64,000 bases of DNA from an uncultured Pelagibacteraceae bacterium (GTDB taxonomy: Bacteria; Pseudomonadota; Alphaproteobacteria; Pelagibacterales; Pelagibacteraceae): contig CACIKD010000002.1 in assembly GCA_902587145.1 (NCBI GenBank), positions 1 to 64,000 of the forward strand, read 5' to 3'. This document shows positions 15,443 through 24,316 of the stretch, piece after piece. The first letter of the stretch is position 1. Every line of letters starts with the position of its first letter. The notes below the pieces were generated by a model, which saw only the letters and a list, made by a program, of their open reading frames with translations, did no database searches and had not been told where the DNA came from. Made by a program: the position numbers and the translations under genes.

Positions 15443-16506
15443 TATTCTATAATCCAGTTATCTCCATAAACATAAGTATATTTTTGATTGAAAGTTATAT
15501 GAGCGCTTCCACTTGGAATTTCAGTAGAGGCGTTGGATAATATTTTAATATTTCCCCCGTTACATTCTGTATCAACAATTTTATGTCTTCCAGTATTGCT
15601 TACTCTTTTAATTTTGACTGGAATCCCATCTTTTGAAAAATTAATAAATTCTGGTCTAATACCTATTTGAGTTTTGCTAAAATTTGATTTTTTTATAGTC
15701 TTATGACTTTGAATTTTTTGACCACTGAAATTTATTTCACCATTTTTAATTTCACAAGGGAGTATATTCATTCCAGGTGAGCCAATAAAATGTCCAACAA
15801 AAGTATGTTTGGGTTTCTCAAATAATTCAACAGGTGTCCCAGTTTGTACGATTTGACCTTCATGCATGACTACAACTTGATCTGCAAAAGTTAAAGCTTC
15901 TGTTTGATCATGTGTTACATAAATCATAGTACGATTAATCTTTTGGTGTAATTCTTTTAGTTTGGATCTTAAAACCCATTTTAAATGTGGATCTATTACA
16001 GTTAATGGTTCATCAAACATAATTACATTTACGTCTGATCTGACAAGTCCTCTACCTAAGGAAATTTTTTGCTTACCATCAGCTGTTAACCCTGATGCTC
16101 TGTTGTTTAGTGTAGTCGTTAACTCAAGCATCTCAGCTATTTCTTTAACTTTAGATGCAATCTGTGAGTCAGAAAGACCTCTATTTTTTAACGGAAAAGC
16201 TAAATTATCATATACAGACATGGTGTCGTAAATAACTGGAAACTGAAATATTTGAGCAATATCTCTTTCAACTGGATTTAGTAATGTCATATCCTTGTCA
16301 TCAAACAAGACATTGCCTTTTGTTGGTTTTAATAAGCCTGAAACAATATTTAACAAAGTTGTTTTTCCACATCCAGATGGACCTAAAAGTGCATATGCTC
16401 CACCGTCTTTCCAATCAATATTAACATCTCTTAAAGCCCAATCAGAGTTACTATTCTGTTGCTCTAAATAGCTGTGACTTAAGTCTTTTAAAGTAATTTT
16501 AGCCAT
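15442..16506 (-). CDS. glpT: Glycerol ABC transporter ATPase with degenerate signature motif
   Basis: 354 residues: nucleotide-binding domain (about 1-235) plus a C-terminal TOBE-type regulatory domain. Walker A GPSGCGKTT, Q-loop AQIFQFP, Walker B VIMFDEPL and H-loop YVTHDQTEAL are intact. The ABC signature, normally LSGGQ, reads TADGKQKISLGRG. Its partner ATPase encoded just upstream has a normal signature but a defective H-loop, so the pair probably forms an asymmetric heterodimer with one active site. It overlaps the partner gene by eight bases. Named by analogy to Rhizobium glpST. Confidence 0.88.
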   Translation of the reverse strand: MAKITLKDLSHSYLEQQNSNSDWALRDVNIDWKDGGAYALLGPSGCGKTTLLNIVSGLLKPTKGNVLFDDKDMTLLNPVERDIAQIFQFPVIYDTMSVYDNLAFPLKNRGLSDSQIASKVKEIAEMLELTTTLNNRASGLTADGKQKISLGRGLVRSDVNVIMFDEPLTVIDPHLKWVLRSKLKELHQKINRTMIYVTHDQTEALTFADQVVVMHEGQIVQTGTPVELFEKPKHTFVGHFIGSPGMNILPCEIKNGEINFSGQKIQSHKTIKKSNFSKTQIGIRPEFINFSKDGIPVKIKRVSNTGRHKIVDTECNGGNIKILSNASTEIPSGSAHITFNQKYTYVYGDNWIIE

Positions 16507-17563
16507 TGTTCACCAATCTGTTATTTTGATCAAAATATAAAAACTCGTCTGTGTTCATGTATAGTTTAGTATCTTCTCCAACATTTTTTTGTTGGGTACC
16601 ATTAGACAATGAAACCCAGCTTAAATTTCCGTTTGTAAAGTGTATTAAGCTCTCTGACCCACTAAGTTCAGAAATTTGAACTTTACCGTTAATTTCAACT
16701 GAATTATTTCCCTCTTTATAAGTAGTAATATTATGCGGTCTTATACCTATTCTATAAGTACCATCTTTGATTTTTACTGATGATTTCCATTGAACATCAT
16801 TATCTGTAAATTTACAATTCTCTCCTTTTTTTGTGATTTCAGCTATATTCATTGGAGGATCACTAAAAACTTTAGCTGAAATTAAATTTTCAGGCTTATT
16901 ATAAACCTCTAGAGTTTTACCATACTGAATAACTTTGCCTTCTAATAATGTCGCAGTATTTCCACCTATCATTAATGCATCTGATGGCTCTGTTGTTGCA
17001 TAAACAACTATACAATCTCTATCTTCAAATAGTTTCGGTAATTCTTCTCTAAGTTCTTCTCTTAGTTTAAAATCTAAATTTGCCAAGGGCTCGTCTAATA
17101 AAATTAAATCTGAGTCCTTTACTAATGCCCTTGCTAAAGCAGTTCTTTGTTGTTGTCCGCCTGATAATTCATCAGGTTTTTTATTTAACATTGCTGATAA
17201 TTTTAAGAGCTCAGCCACCTTTCCTACTCTTTGTTTAATTTCGTCAGTTTTAACTCCCGTAATTACTAATGGGGAAGCAATATTTTCATAAACCGTATAA
17301 TTTGGATAATTAATAAATTGCTGATAAACCATAGAACAATTTCTTTTTTGTACTTTCATGCCTGTAACATTTTTTCCATCAAACCATATCTCACCTGAAG
17401 TTGGTTTATCTAACCCTGCCATTATTTGCATTAAAGTTGTCTTGCCAGCTAGTGTGGAACCGAGTAGTACATTTATTGTATTTTTCTCTAATTTAAGACT
17501 TGTAGGATGAATATGAGTATCTATTCCAACTTTTTTTTCTACATTTTTTAATTCTAGACTCAT
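16499..17563 (-). CDS. glpS: Glycerol ABC transporter ATPase with canonical signature but altered H-loop
   Basis: 354 residues, the same architecture as its downstream partner. Walker A GSTLAGKTT (about 35-43), Q-loop MVYQQF, signature LSGGQQQRTALARAL and Walker B LILLDEPL are present. The H-loop region reads VVYATTEPSDAL, with Thr where the switch His (THD) normally sits. A C-terminal TOBE-like domain follows from about residue 240. It couples ATP hydrolysis to glycerol import with GlpT, GlpP and GlpQ. A terminator-like hairpin separates it from the binding-protein gene upstream, so some transcripts probably stop before it. Confidence 0.88.
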   Translation of the reverse strand: MSLELKNVEKKVGIDTHIHPTSLKLEKNTINVLLGSTLAGKTTLMQIMAGLDKPTSGEIWFDGKNVTGMKVQKRNCSMVYQQFINYPNYTVYENIASPLVITGVKTDEIKQRVGKVAELLKLSAMLNKKPDELSGGQQQRTALARALVKDSDLILLDEPLANLDFKLREELREELPKLFEDRDCIVVYATTEPSDALMIGGNTATLLEGKVIQYGKTLEVYNKPENLISAKVFSDPPMNIAEITKKGENCKFTDNDVQWKSSVKIKDGTYRIGIRPHNITTYKEGNNSVEINGKVQISELSGSESLIHFTNGNLSWVSLSNGTQQKNVGEDTKLYMNTDEFLYFDQNNRLVNNG

Positions 17564-17581
17564 AATTTAAAGTTTAGTTTT

Positions 17582-17611
17582 AAAAAAAGGGGGCAGCTAG
17601 TGCCCCCTTTT
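17582..17611. terminator. Strong hairpin between binding-protein gene and ATPase gene of the glycerol operon
   Basis: A6-8 GGGGGC, a 7-base loop, GCCCCC then TTTT on the plus strand; read leftwards it is a G5C-stem hairpin followed by a run of seven Us. It has the form of an intrinsic terminator, lying 20 bases after the binding-protein stop and before the ATPase start. Within an operon it is expected to act as a partial terminator and mRNA stabiliser, giving excess binding protein. Confidence 0.8.
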
Positions 17612-17631
17612 CAATTTAGATTAACCTCTTA

Positions 17632-19362
17632 CTATTTCCAAGCTTTCGCGTATGGAACAGTTTTTCCTTGAGGTTTCTCATCACGTTTAGCTTTTGGTGA
17701 ACCTTTTTTATTTAACCAATAAGAAGCTTCTCTTGGTTTATTAAGTCTTGGTCCACATCCACCGTATGCGTTGTTACCTTTATCAGCAGCTTCCATACGA
17801 GACATAACTAAGTCCATCTCTTCTGCAAGACGATCCATAGCTTGTTGTGGAGTAAACGCACCTGAGTTTACATCTCCAATTTGTTGCCACCAGATTTGTG
17901 CAAGTTTCGGATAGTCCGGAACGTTTACACCTGTTGGTGACCAAATATTTCTGTTGTTTGATCTGTAGAACTCAACTAGTCCACCAAGTGCTGGTGCTCT
18001 TTCTGTGAAAGATTTGTGGTCTATTGAACTATCTCTAATGATAGTTAAACCTACGTGACTTTTCTTAAGATCTACTGTTTTTGATACAACGAATTGAGCG
18101 TACAACCATGCAGCTTTTCTATTTTTAACTGGTGTAGACTTAAATAAAGTCCATGATCCAGCATCTTGATATCCAAGCTTCATGCCTTCTTCCCAATAAG
18201 GTCCTTTTGGTGATGGACCCATTCTCCATAACGGCATACCCTTATCATCAACAACTTTATTGTTAGGATTTTTTCCTACTAAAGAAGCTGTGAACGCTGT
18301 GTACCAGAAAATTTGCTGAGCAACGTTTCCAGAAGATAGTGACGGTAGAGACTGATAGAAGTCCATAGCCGCAGCACCTGGAGGAGCGTAATTTCTTAAC
18401 CACTCATCCCATTTTCTGATTGCGTATACAGCAGCAGGACCATTTGCAGCTCCACCTCTTGTTACTGAAGCTCCAACAGGGTTACAAGAACCTTTTTCCA
18501 TTCTTATTCCCCACTCGTCCACTGGTATTCCATTAGGTTTTCCTACATCACCTGCTCCAGCCATTGATAACCACGCGTCAGTCATTCTCCAACCTAAGTC
18601 AGGAGCTCTCTTACCGTAGTCCATGTGACCGTAAATTCTAACACCGTCAATATTTTTCACATCTTCTGAGAAATATTTAGCGATGTCTTCATAAGCAGAC
18701 CAATTTAAAGGTACACCTAAATCGTAACCGTATTTGGCTTTAAAACCTTTTTTGATCTCAGGTCTGTCAAACCAATCTTTTCTAAACCAGTAAAGGTTAG
18801 CAAATTGTTGGTCAGGCATTTGGTATAAGTCGCCATCTGGACCTGTAGTAAACTGTTTACCAATAAAATCATTTAAGTCTAAAGTTGGTAAAGTAACGTC
18901 TTTACCTTCTCCAGCCATCCATTTTGTTAGGTTTACAGCTTGTTGCATTCTAGCGTGAGTACCAATCAAATCTGAGTCATTGATGTACGCATCGTAAATA
19001 CTTACGTTAGTTTGCATCTGTGTTTGTACTGCCATTACTACGTCACCTTCTCCAAGTAACTGGTGATTTACTTTAATCCCAGTAATTTCCTCAAAAGCTT
19101 TTGTTAAAACTTTTGATTCATACTCGTGAGTAGGAATAGTTTCTGACAATACTTTAATAGACATTCCTTTGAATGGCTTTGCAGCATCGTGAAACCATTG
19201 TAGTTCTTTCTCTCTTTCTTTTGCAGAAAGCGTAGAAAGACTAAACTCACCATTAGACCATTTCTTAATTGCAGCCATATGACCGTCTGCAATCGCATTC
19301 GAAATAGTAAGTATAGAAAATGAAACAGCAACAGCTATTATAGTTTTCAATGTTTTAAACAT
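17632..19362 (-). CDS. glpV: Periplasmic glycerol-binding protein
   Basis: 576 residues, unusually long for a binding protein but the length seen in the GlpV family. A signal peptide is present (cleavage near residue 25, ISNAIA). The family-like region CNPVGASVTRGGAANGPAA (around 290) and the C-terminal PQQAMDRLAEEMD are visible. It delivers glycerol to the GlpPQ-GlpST complex. AGGGGA stands just before the ATG. It is preceded by 97 non-coding bases after glpK, enough for its own promoter, and is followed by a terminator-like hairpin. This arrangement should allow high expression of the binding protein. The exact ligand is inferred from glpK and gpsA next door. Confidence 0.88.
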   Translation of the reverse strand: MFKTLKTIIAVAVSFSILTISNAIADGHMAAIKKWSNGEFSLSTLSAKEREKELQWFHDAAKPFKGMSIKVLSETIPTHEYESKVLTKAFEEITGIKVNHQLLGEGDVVMAVQTQMQTNVSIYDAYINDSDLIGTHARMQQAVNLTKWMAGEGKDVTLPTLDLNDFIGKQFTTGPDGDLYQMPDQQFANLYWFRKDWFDRPEIKKGFKAKYGYDLGVPLNWSAYEDIAKYFSEDVKNIDGVRIYGHMDYGKRAPDLGWRMTDAWLSMAGAGDVGKPNGIPVDEWGIRMEKGSCNPVGASVTRGGAANGPAAVYAIRKWDEWLRNYAPPGAAAMDFYQSLPSLSSGNVAQQIFWYTAFTASLVGKNPNNKVVDDKGMPLWRMGPSPKGPYWEEGMKLGYQDAGSWTLFKSTPVKNRKAAWLYAQFVVSKTVDLKKSHVGLTIIRDSSIDHKSFTERAPALGGLVEFYRSNNRNIWSPTGVNVPDYPKLAQIWWQQIGDVNSGAFTPQQAMDRLAEEMDLVMSRMEAADKGNNAYGGCGPRLNKPREASYWLNKKGSPKAKRDEKPQGKTVPYAKAWK

Positions 19363-19459
19363 TAATTCCCCTCTGTTGTTTGTTAATTTATTAATTGAAG
19401 CAAAATAGAACTTAATTGTACAGACTTAATTCTTAAAATTTATACAACTATAAATTGTT

Positions 19460-20941
19460 TTAGTTAATGAGTGCTCTTTTAATAGCCTTTGACCAGCCTA
19501 TCAGAAGTGATTTTCTGTCGCTGTTTTTCATTTTGGGAGTAAATTTTTTTTCAAGACTCCAATTTTTAGAAATATCTTTTAAAGATTTATACACTCCAAT
19601 TTTTAATCCAGCCATGAATGCTGCGCCTAATGCTGTAGTTTCATGAACTTTAGGTCTATAAACTTTGACGTTCACTATGTCTGATAAAAATTGTGAGAAC
19701 CAATTATTCATGACCATTCCTCCATCTACTTTAACCATTCTTGGTCGCAAACCATCGTGTTTCATTGCTTCAAATAAATCATGTGTTTGATATGCCACCG
19801 ACTCTATCGTGGCCCTTACTATTTCCTTTGGACCTGTGTCTCTTGTTAATCCACTTAAAACTCCTCTTGAGTTTTGATTCCAATATGGCGCACCCATACC
19901 TGTAAAGGCTGGAACTAAATAGACATCTTTATTGTCTTTTAAAGATTTTAAAATCTTTTCAGTTTCATAAGCTTTTTTAAAGAATTTCATTCGATCTCTT
20001 AACCACTGAACACCTGCTCCTGCAATAAAAATTGATCCTTCCATAGCATAAGTAGTTTTTCCGTTAATTCTATATCCAATTGTAGTGAGCAGTCTATTTT
20101 TGGAATAAATTTTTTTGTAACCAGTATTTAATAATACAAAAGCCCCTGTTCCATAAGTGCTCTTTAATGAGCCTGGTTCAAAACAGCATTGACCTATTGA
20201 TGCAGACTGTTGATCTCCCACAACTCCAGCAATTGGTATCGATTTGCCTGTAATTGTTGGATGTGTAGAACCATAATCATCAGCGCAATTTTTTACCTCA
20301 GGAAGAATGTGTTTTTTTATTTTTAATATATTTAAAATTGTATCATCCCATTTATTTGTTGATATATTAAAAATCATAGTTCTACTTGCATTCGTTGCAT
20401 CTGTTGCATGGACTTTGCCTTTAGTTAATCTCCAAATCAAGAAACTATCAATTGTTCCAAAAAGAAGTTGTTTTTTATTCATTAATTTTCTGGCTAATGG
20501 GACATTATCTAATATCCATTTAATTTTTGTTCCTGAAAAATATGAGTCAATAGGAAGACCTGTTTTATTAAATATTAGAGTTTCCTTGTTTTGTTTTTTT
20601 AATTTTTTACAATATTCAGCTTGTCTACGATCCTGCCAAACTATTGCTTTATAAACTGTTTTGCCCGTTTTTTTATCCCATAGGACTGTTGTTTCTCTTT
20701 GATTAGTAATTCCAATTGCTAACACTTCGCCCCGAAATTTTTTTGCTTTCGAAATTACATCTCTTAAGACTTTTTTTGTAGTGTTCCAAATTTCTTCTGG
20801 GTTATGTTCTACCCATCCACTTTTAGGAAAATATTGTGTAAATTCTTTTTGTGATGAAAAAACAGGTTTGCCTTTTAAATCAAAAAGTATTGCTCTATTT
20901 GAAGTTGTTCCGGCATCTATAGAAACTATAAATTTTTTCAT
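19460..20941 (-). CDS. glpK: Glycerol kinase
   Basis: 493 residues, full length for the FGGY kinase family. N-terminal SIDAGTTSNRAILFD is the phosphate-binding loop; GITNQRETTVLWD, AIVWQDRR and the C-terminal VDGGMVMNNWFSQFLSDI are GlpK signatures, and YGTGAFVLLNTG is the ATP-binding segment. It phosphorylates imported glycerol to glycerol 3-phosphate with ATP, trapping it in the cytoplasm. The start codon shares one base with the stop of the upstream gpsA (TAATG), so kinase and dehydrogenase are translationally coupled. Confidence 0.96.
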   Translation of the reverse strand: MKKFIVSIDAGTTSNRAILFDLKGKPVFSSQKEFTQYFPKSGWVEHNPEEIWNTTKKVLRDVISKAKKFRGEVLAIGITNQRETTVLWDKKTGKTVYKAIVWQDRRQAEYCKKLKKQNKETLIFNKTGLPIDSYFSGTKIKWILDNVPLARKLMNKKQLLFGTIDSFLIWRLTKGKVHATDATNASRTMIFNISTNKWDDTILNILKIKKHILPEVKNCADDYGSTHPTITGKSIPIAGVVGDQQSASIGQCCFEPGSLKSTYGTGAFVLLNTGYKKIYSKNRLLTTIGYRINGKTTYAMEGSIFIAGAGVQWLRDRMKFFKKAYETEKILKSLKDNKDVYLVPAFTGMGAPYWNQNSRGVLSGLTRDTGPKEIVRATIESVAYQTHDLFEAMKHDGLRPRMVKVDGGMVMNNWFSQFLSDIVNVKVYRPKVHETTALGAAFMAGLKIGVYKSLKDISKNWSLEKKFTPKMKNSDRKSLLIGWSKAIKRALIN

Positions 20942-21987
20942 TATCTAAAAGCCTCCCAATCAATCTCTAGTTTTTTATCTTCTACTATTGCATTAATCAT
21001 TGCTAACATTAAAGGTAATTTTTTATTGTCAAAATCTTCATTAACTTTTTTTGCAATTTCTTTTGCTAAATCAGCACCCTCTACAGTTACTTTTTCCATT
21101 TTCATTTTTTTGGCTTTAGAAAAAGTTAGTCCTTCACCAATGTAGGATCCCATTTTAGCATTTCTTCCACCTCCTGAACTTACATATAGATCACCTAAGC
21201 CTGCTAAACCTTTTACTGTTTCTTTTTTTCCTTTTAAGTGCTCAACAAATACTTCCATCTCATGTATCGATTGTTTTATTAAAGCTGAAGATGTATTTAA
21301 GTAGTTTTTTTCTCTTACCTCATTTGAAATATCATTACTACATAAACCTTTAGCTGCACCCACTGCCATGGAAAATATATTTTTTATTGCGGCTGAAACC
21401 TCTACACCATTTATGTCATCTGAAAAAGAAGTGTGGTAATAACTAGTGTTAAGCATGTCGGCAATTTTTTTTGCAATTTTAATATCTTCATTAGCTATAA
21501 CAACACTGCTGTGGACTCTGTTGGCTAACCCTGCGGCAAGACAAGGTCCTCCTACAGCGGATATATTAACTTTATTTATTCCATTATCTGATAATAATCT
21601 TTTTAATTTATCAACTAATAACTCATAATCATTTTTAAAAATACTCAATCCTTTTGTAAGCATAAGTAAATTTGGAATATTTTTATCTTTAAAAATTTTA
21701 CTTAGCTGTTCTGCAACCCATTCAATACCTTTAGAACTTATCCCTAAAACAATTAAATCAGCGCCGTTATTTAGTAAATTGTTAAAATTATCAAATTTAT
21801 GAATTTTGATCTTCTTATCTAATTTTACATTCAACCCGGGATGAAAGTTTTCTTTAGCTTTTAAACTATCAATAAAGTTATTTTCTAAATGTGTGCCAAT
21901 AATATTTACGTCATGATTATTGTCTATACAAGGTAAAGCAAATGCTGAACCCATAGCGCCAGCACCGATGATAATGATCTTCGACAT
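20941..21987 (-). CDS. gpsA: NAD(P)-dependent glycerol-3-phosphate dehydrogenase
   Basis: 348 residues. N-terminal IIIGAGAMGSAFALPC is the Rossmann nucleotide-binding loop; the catalytic-domain motif GVEVSAAIKNIFSMAVGAAKGL (around residues 195-215) has the family Lys, and GLGDLYVSSGGGRNAKMG matches the substrate-binding region. It interconverts glycerol 3-phosphate and dihydroxyacetone phosphate. GpsA is normally biosynthetic (phospholipid backbone), but being fused by position to glpK and the glycerol transporter it may also run oxidatively here; no glpD is in the window. It lies two bases after trkH. Confidence 0.93.
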   Translation of the reverse strand: MSKIIIIGAGAMGSAFALPCIDNNHDVNIIGTHLENNFIDSLKAKENFHPGLNVKLDKKIKIHKFDNFNNLLNNGADLIVLGISSKGIEWVAEQLSKIFKDKNIPNLLMLTKGLSIFKNDYELLVDKLKRLLSDNGINKVNISAVGGPCLAAGLANRVHSSVVIANEDIKIAKKIADMLNTSYYHTSFSDDINGVEVSAAIKNIFSMAVGAAKGLCSNDISNEVREKNYLNTSSALIKQSIHEMEVFVEHLKGKKETVKGLAGLGDLYVSSGGGRNAKMGSYIGEGLTFSKAKKMKMEKVTVEGADLAKEIAKKVNEDFDNKKLPLMLAMINAIVEDKKLEIDWEAFR

Positions 21988-21989
21988 AT

Positions 21990-23402
21990 TTATTCTTTAA
22001 ATAAAAGTTTTTTGAACAATATTAAAATAGATATTAGCTCAATTTTTCCAATAATCATAAATATAATTAAAAATAATTTTGTACTATTCATAAGATTTGC
22101 AAAATTGATATCACTCACGCCATATAATGAGGAATTTGTAGTATTTGTTAGTGTAAGTATAGATAGCTTAAAAGAACTTTCAAAATTTATATCGTCTAAA
22201 ACTAGTATACTAGATAAAATAAAAATACTTATAAAAAAGGATATAAAAATTAAAAAGGATAAGTTTATTATTTGATTATCTATTTTTTTTTCAGAATAAA
22301 AAATTAAATTGTTAAAAACATTATTAGGTCTTACTAGTCTTATTATTTCTGCTGCCGCTGATTTTATCAATATATAAATTCTTATAAACTTTATTCCAGA
22401 GGAATTTGAGATTAATGATCCACCCATTGCACATAAAAAAATAAAAATAATTGTTCCACCACTTGACTTTGTAAAAGAAATACCAGAATTGCTTATACTT
22501 GAAATTATATTGATTAAAATTTCACTTATATCTACATTTTTTAAAGAATAAAACATTACAAGAGATAAGATTAAAATGAATGCTATTAAAAATAAATCTT
22601 CTTGATGGTCATTTAAAATTCTTCTTTTGTTAAACAAATTAAATAAGAAAAAAATATTAATTGTTGGGATAAGAAGAGTTATTGCTAGAATATAACGATT
22701 ATCTTTTAAAAATATTTGGTCTAAACTATTAGTAGGAAGAAAACCCCCATTTGAAATTATTGTCATTGAAAGATTTAGCGAATTAAATAATCTTACATTT
22801 CCTATATTTAATATTATTAAGATTAATAATGTTAGTAACGAATAGACTAAAAAAATTTGAAGTAAAATATTTTTGGTGTTTGATTTTGAAAAGGAACCCA
22901 TATTTCCTGTGAATGCCAAATGATTAAGCCTAAAATTATACTGGTTATTTGAGAAAATAATAATTAAAAATATAAGAAAATATAAACCTCCTATCCACTG
23001 TGAAGAAGATCTCCATAATATTAAAGTTGGATCTAAATATTTTATATTCCCAAATATAGAAAATCCTGTTGAAGTTATCCCTGAAAAACTTTCAAAAACT
23101 GAGTCAAAAAAAGTTATTTGATAATTACTCAAATAATAAGGCAAAGCAATAAAAACAGATGAAATTAAGTATACTAAAATAATTAATAATAGTTGTTCGT
23201 AAAAGTTAATTTTTTTAATTGAATTTTTACCGTAATAACAAAAAAAAGATCCGGTCACTAAAGTAAGAAAAAAAGTTACAGTGTAAGAGTCTATGCTTAA
23301 AAAGTAATCAAAATATGTTGAATAAAGAATATTTAAAAAAGAGAGTCCAGACAGAGGAAAGGTAAATAGACCTAAATAAAATAGAATAGCTTTATAATTC
23401 AT
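21990..23402 (-). CDS. trkH: TrkH/KtrB-family potassium uptake membrane protein
   Basis: The ORF track starts at a GTG (23447) that overlaps nadK; I prefer the ATG at 23402 (MNYKAILFYLGLF), giving 470 residues. It has about ten to twelve hydrophobic segments with four pore-loop repeats: SGITSTGFSIF, IISNGGFLPT, ISNSGISFT and TNTTNSSLYG. The first three have the filter Gly; the fourth lacks it. The C-terminal MIIGKIELISILILF fits TrkH. It should be the K+ (or Na+) translocating subunit and normally needs the cytoplasmic NAD-binding TrkA, which is not adjacent. nadK ends 10 bases upstream. Confidence 0.85.
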   Translation of the reverse strand: MNYKAILFYLGLFTFPLSGLSFLNILYSTYFDYFLSIDSYTVTFFLTLVTGSFFCYYGKNSIKKINFYEQLLLIILVYLISSVFIALPYYLSNYQITFFDSVFESFSGITSTGFSIFGNIKYLDPTLILWRSSSQWIGGLYFLIFLIIIFSNNQYNFRLNHLAFTGNMGSFSKSNTKNILLQIFLVYSLLTLLILIILNIGNVRLFNSLNLSMTIISNGGFLPTNSLDQIFLKDNRYILAITLLIPTINIFFLFNLFNKRRILNDHQEDLFLIAFILILSLVMFYSLKNVDISEILINIISSISNSGISFTKSSGGTIIFIFLCAMGGSLISNSSGIKFIRIYILIKSAAAEIIRLVRPNNVFNNLIFYSEKKIDNQIINLSFLIFISFFISIFILSSILVLDDINFESSFKLSILTLTNTTNSSLYGVSDINFANLMNSTKLFLIIFMIIGKIELISILILFKKLLFKE

Positions 23403-23412
23403 GTGAATATTG

Positions 23413-24189
23413 TTATCTTTTTGAACTTTGCTGTCTCTTAATCTCACTTCTAATTCTTTTTACTAAACTTCTACTTGTATCAAACAATAATTTAATATTT
23501 ATTTTTTTATTTCTTTTAATTGATAAGCTTTTAACATTTCTCAATTCAATATTATCAGCAACAGCTGCTATTGGTCTTTTTTTTGAATTAAGATTTTTTA
23601 TTTTAACAATTGACTTATTAGAAATAATTTTACCTTTCCATCTTCTGGGTCTAAAAGGGCTGATAGGAGTGATGGCTAACTTTCCAGAATTTAAAGATAA
23701 AATTGGCCCATGAACAGAAAGATTGTATGCGGTGCTTCCAGCAGGTGTTGAAACAAGCACTCCATCACCTATTAGTTTTTTTATAATTTGTTTTTTTCCT
23801 ACTGAAATATTAAGAGAGGCAGTTTGTTTGCTTTGTCTAAAAATTGAAATTTCATTTATTGCTAATAATTTTTTTTTCAAACCATTTCCATATGAACAAT
23901 TTACAGAAAGGCTACTTATAGTGGTCTTTTTTGATTTTAATATCTTTCGCTCAAGATAATCAATGTTTGAATTGTTCATCAAAAATCCGAAGGTTCCACA
24001 ATTAACACCATAGAATGGTTTATTAAATTTGTAATATTTTTTTAAATTCTTCAACATAAAACCGTCACCACCAAAAACAATAATGCAAGAAGACTTTAGA
24101 GGAGAAAAATTTTTAAATATTTTAGAAAGTTTTTTTTTAAAGTTTTGCGATTTTTTATTTTTGTCGAAAACGAAATGGAATTTATTCAT
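23413..24189 (-). CDS. nadK: NAD kinase
   Basis: 258 residues. The GGDG motif appears in IVFGGDGFMLKNLKKY near residue 40, and STPAGSTAYNLSVHGPIL (around residue 150) is the conserved substrate-binding loop of NAD/diacylglycerol-type kinases. It phosphorylates NAD to NADP in the cytoplasm. It is shorter than enterobacterial NadK (about 292), mainly by a compact N-terminus. It follows the tRNA-Leu gene by only five bases and precedes trkH by ten, so all three may be read through in one leftward transcript. Confidence 0.92.
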   Translation of the reverse strand: MNKFHFVFDKNKKSQNFKKKLSKIFKNFSPLKSSCIIVFGGDGFMLKNLKKYYKFNKPFYGVNCGTFGFLMNNSNIDYLERKILKSKKTTISSLSVNCSYGNGLKKKLLAINEISIFRQSKQTASLNISVGKKQIIKKLIGDGVLVSTPAGSTAYNLSVHGPILSLNSGKLAITPISPFRPRRWKGKIISNKSIVKIKNLNSKKRPIAAVADNIELRNVKSLSIKRNKKINIKLLFDTSRSLVKRIRSEIKRQQSSKR

Positions 24190-24194
24190 ATTAG

Positions 24195-24280
24195 TGGTGC
24201 CCTCGGCCAGACTCGAACTGGCACTCCCAAAAGGGCAAGGATTTTAAGTCCTTTGTGTCTACCAATTTCACCACGAGGGC
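24195..24280 (-). tRNA. tRNA-Leu (anticodon UAA), CCA encoded
   Basis: Reading leftwards the sequence begins GCCCTCGTGGTGAAATTGGT and ends CGAGGGC-A-CCA. The acceptor stem GCCCTCG/CGAGGGC pairs fully. The D arm is GTGG..GGTAGACAC, the anticodon arm AAGGA-CTTAAAA-TCCTT has UAA at the loop positions, there is a class II variable arm (TGCCCTTTTGGGAGT) as expected for leucine tRNA, and the T arm is GCCAG-TTCGAGT-CTGGC. Length is 86 bases including the encoded CCA. Confidence 0.97.
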
Positions 24281-24316
24281 CCTATTCATATTTTATCAAT
24301 GTTATTACTATTAAAC

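Noticed and set aside
20307-20654. 115-codon ORF antisense to glpK
   Set aside because: glpK is intact and the antisense translation shows no recognisable domain or operon context.
23403-23447. GTG-started extension of trkH overlapping nadK
   Set aside because: The extension MRLRDSKVQKDNNIH is hydrophilic, overlaps nadK by 35 bases and is unlike TrkH N-termini; the ATG at 23402 is ten bases after the nadK stop.
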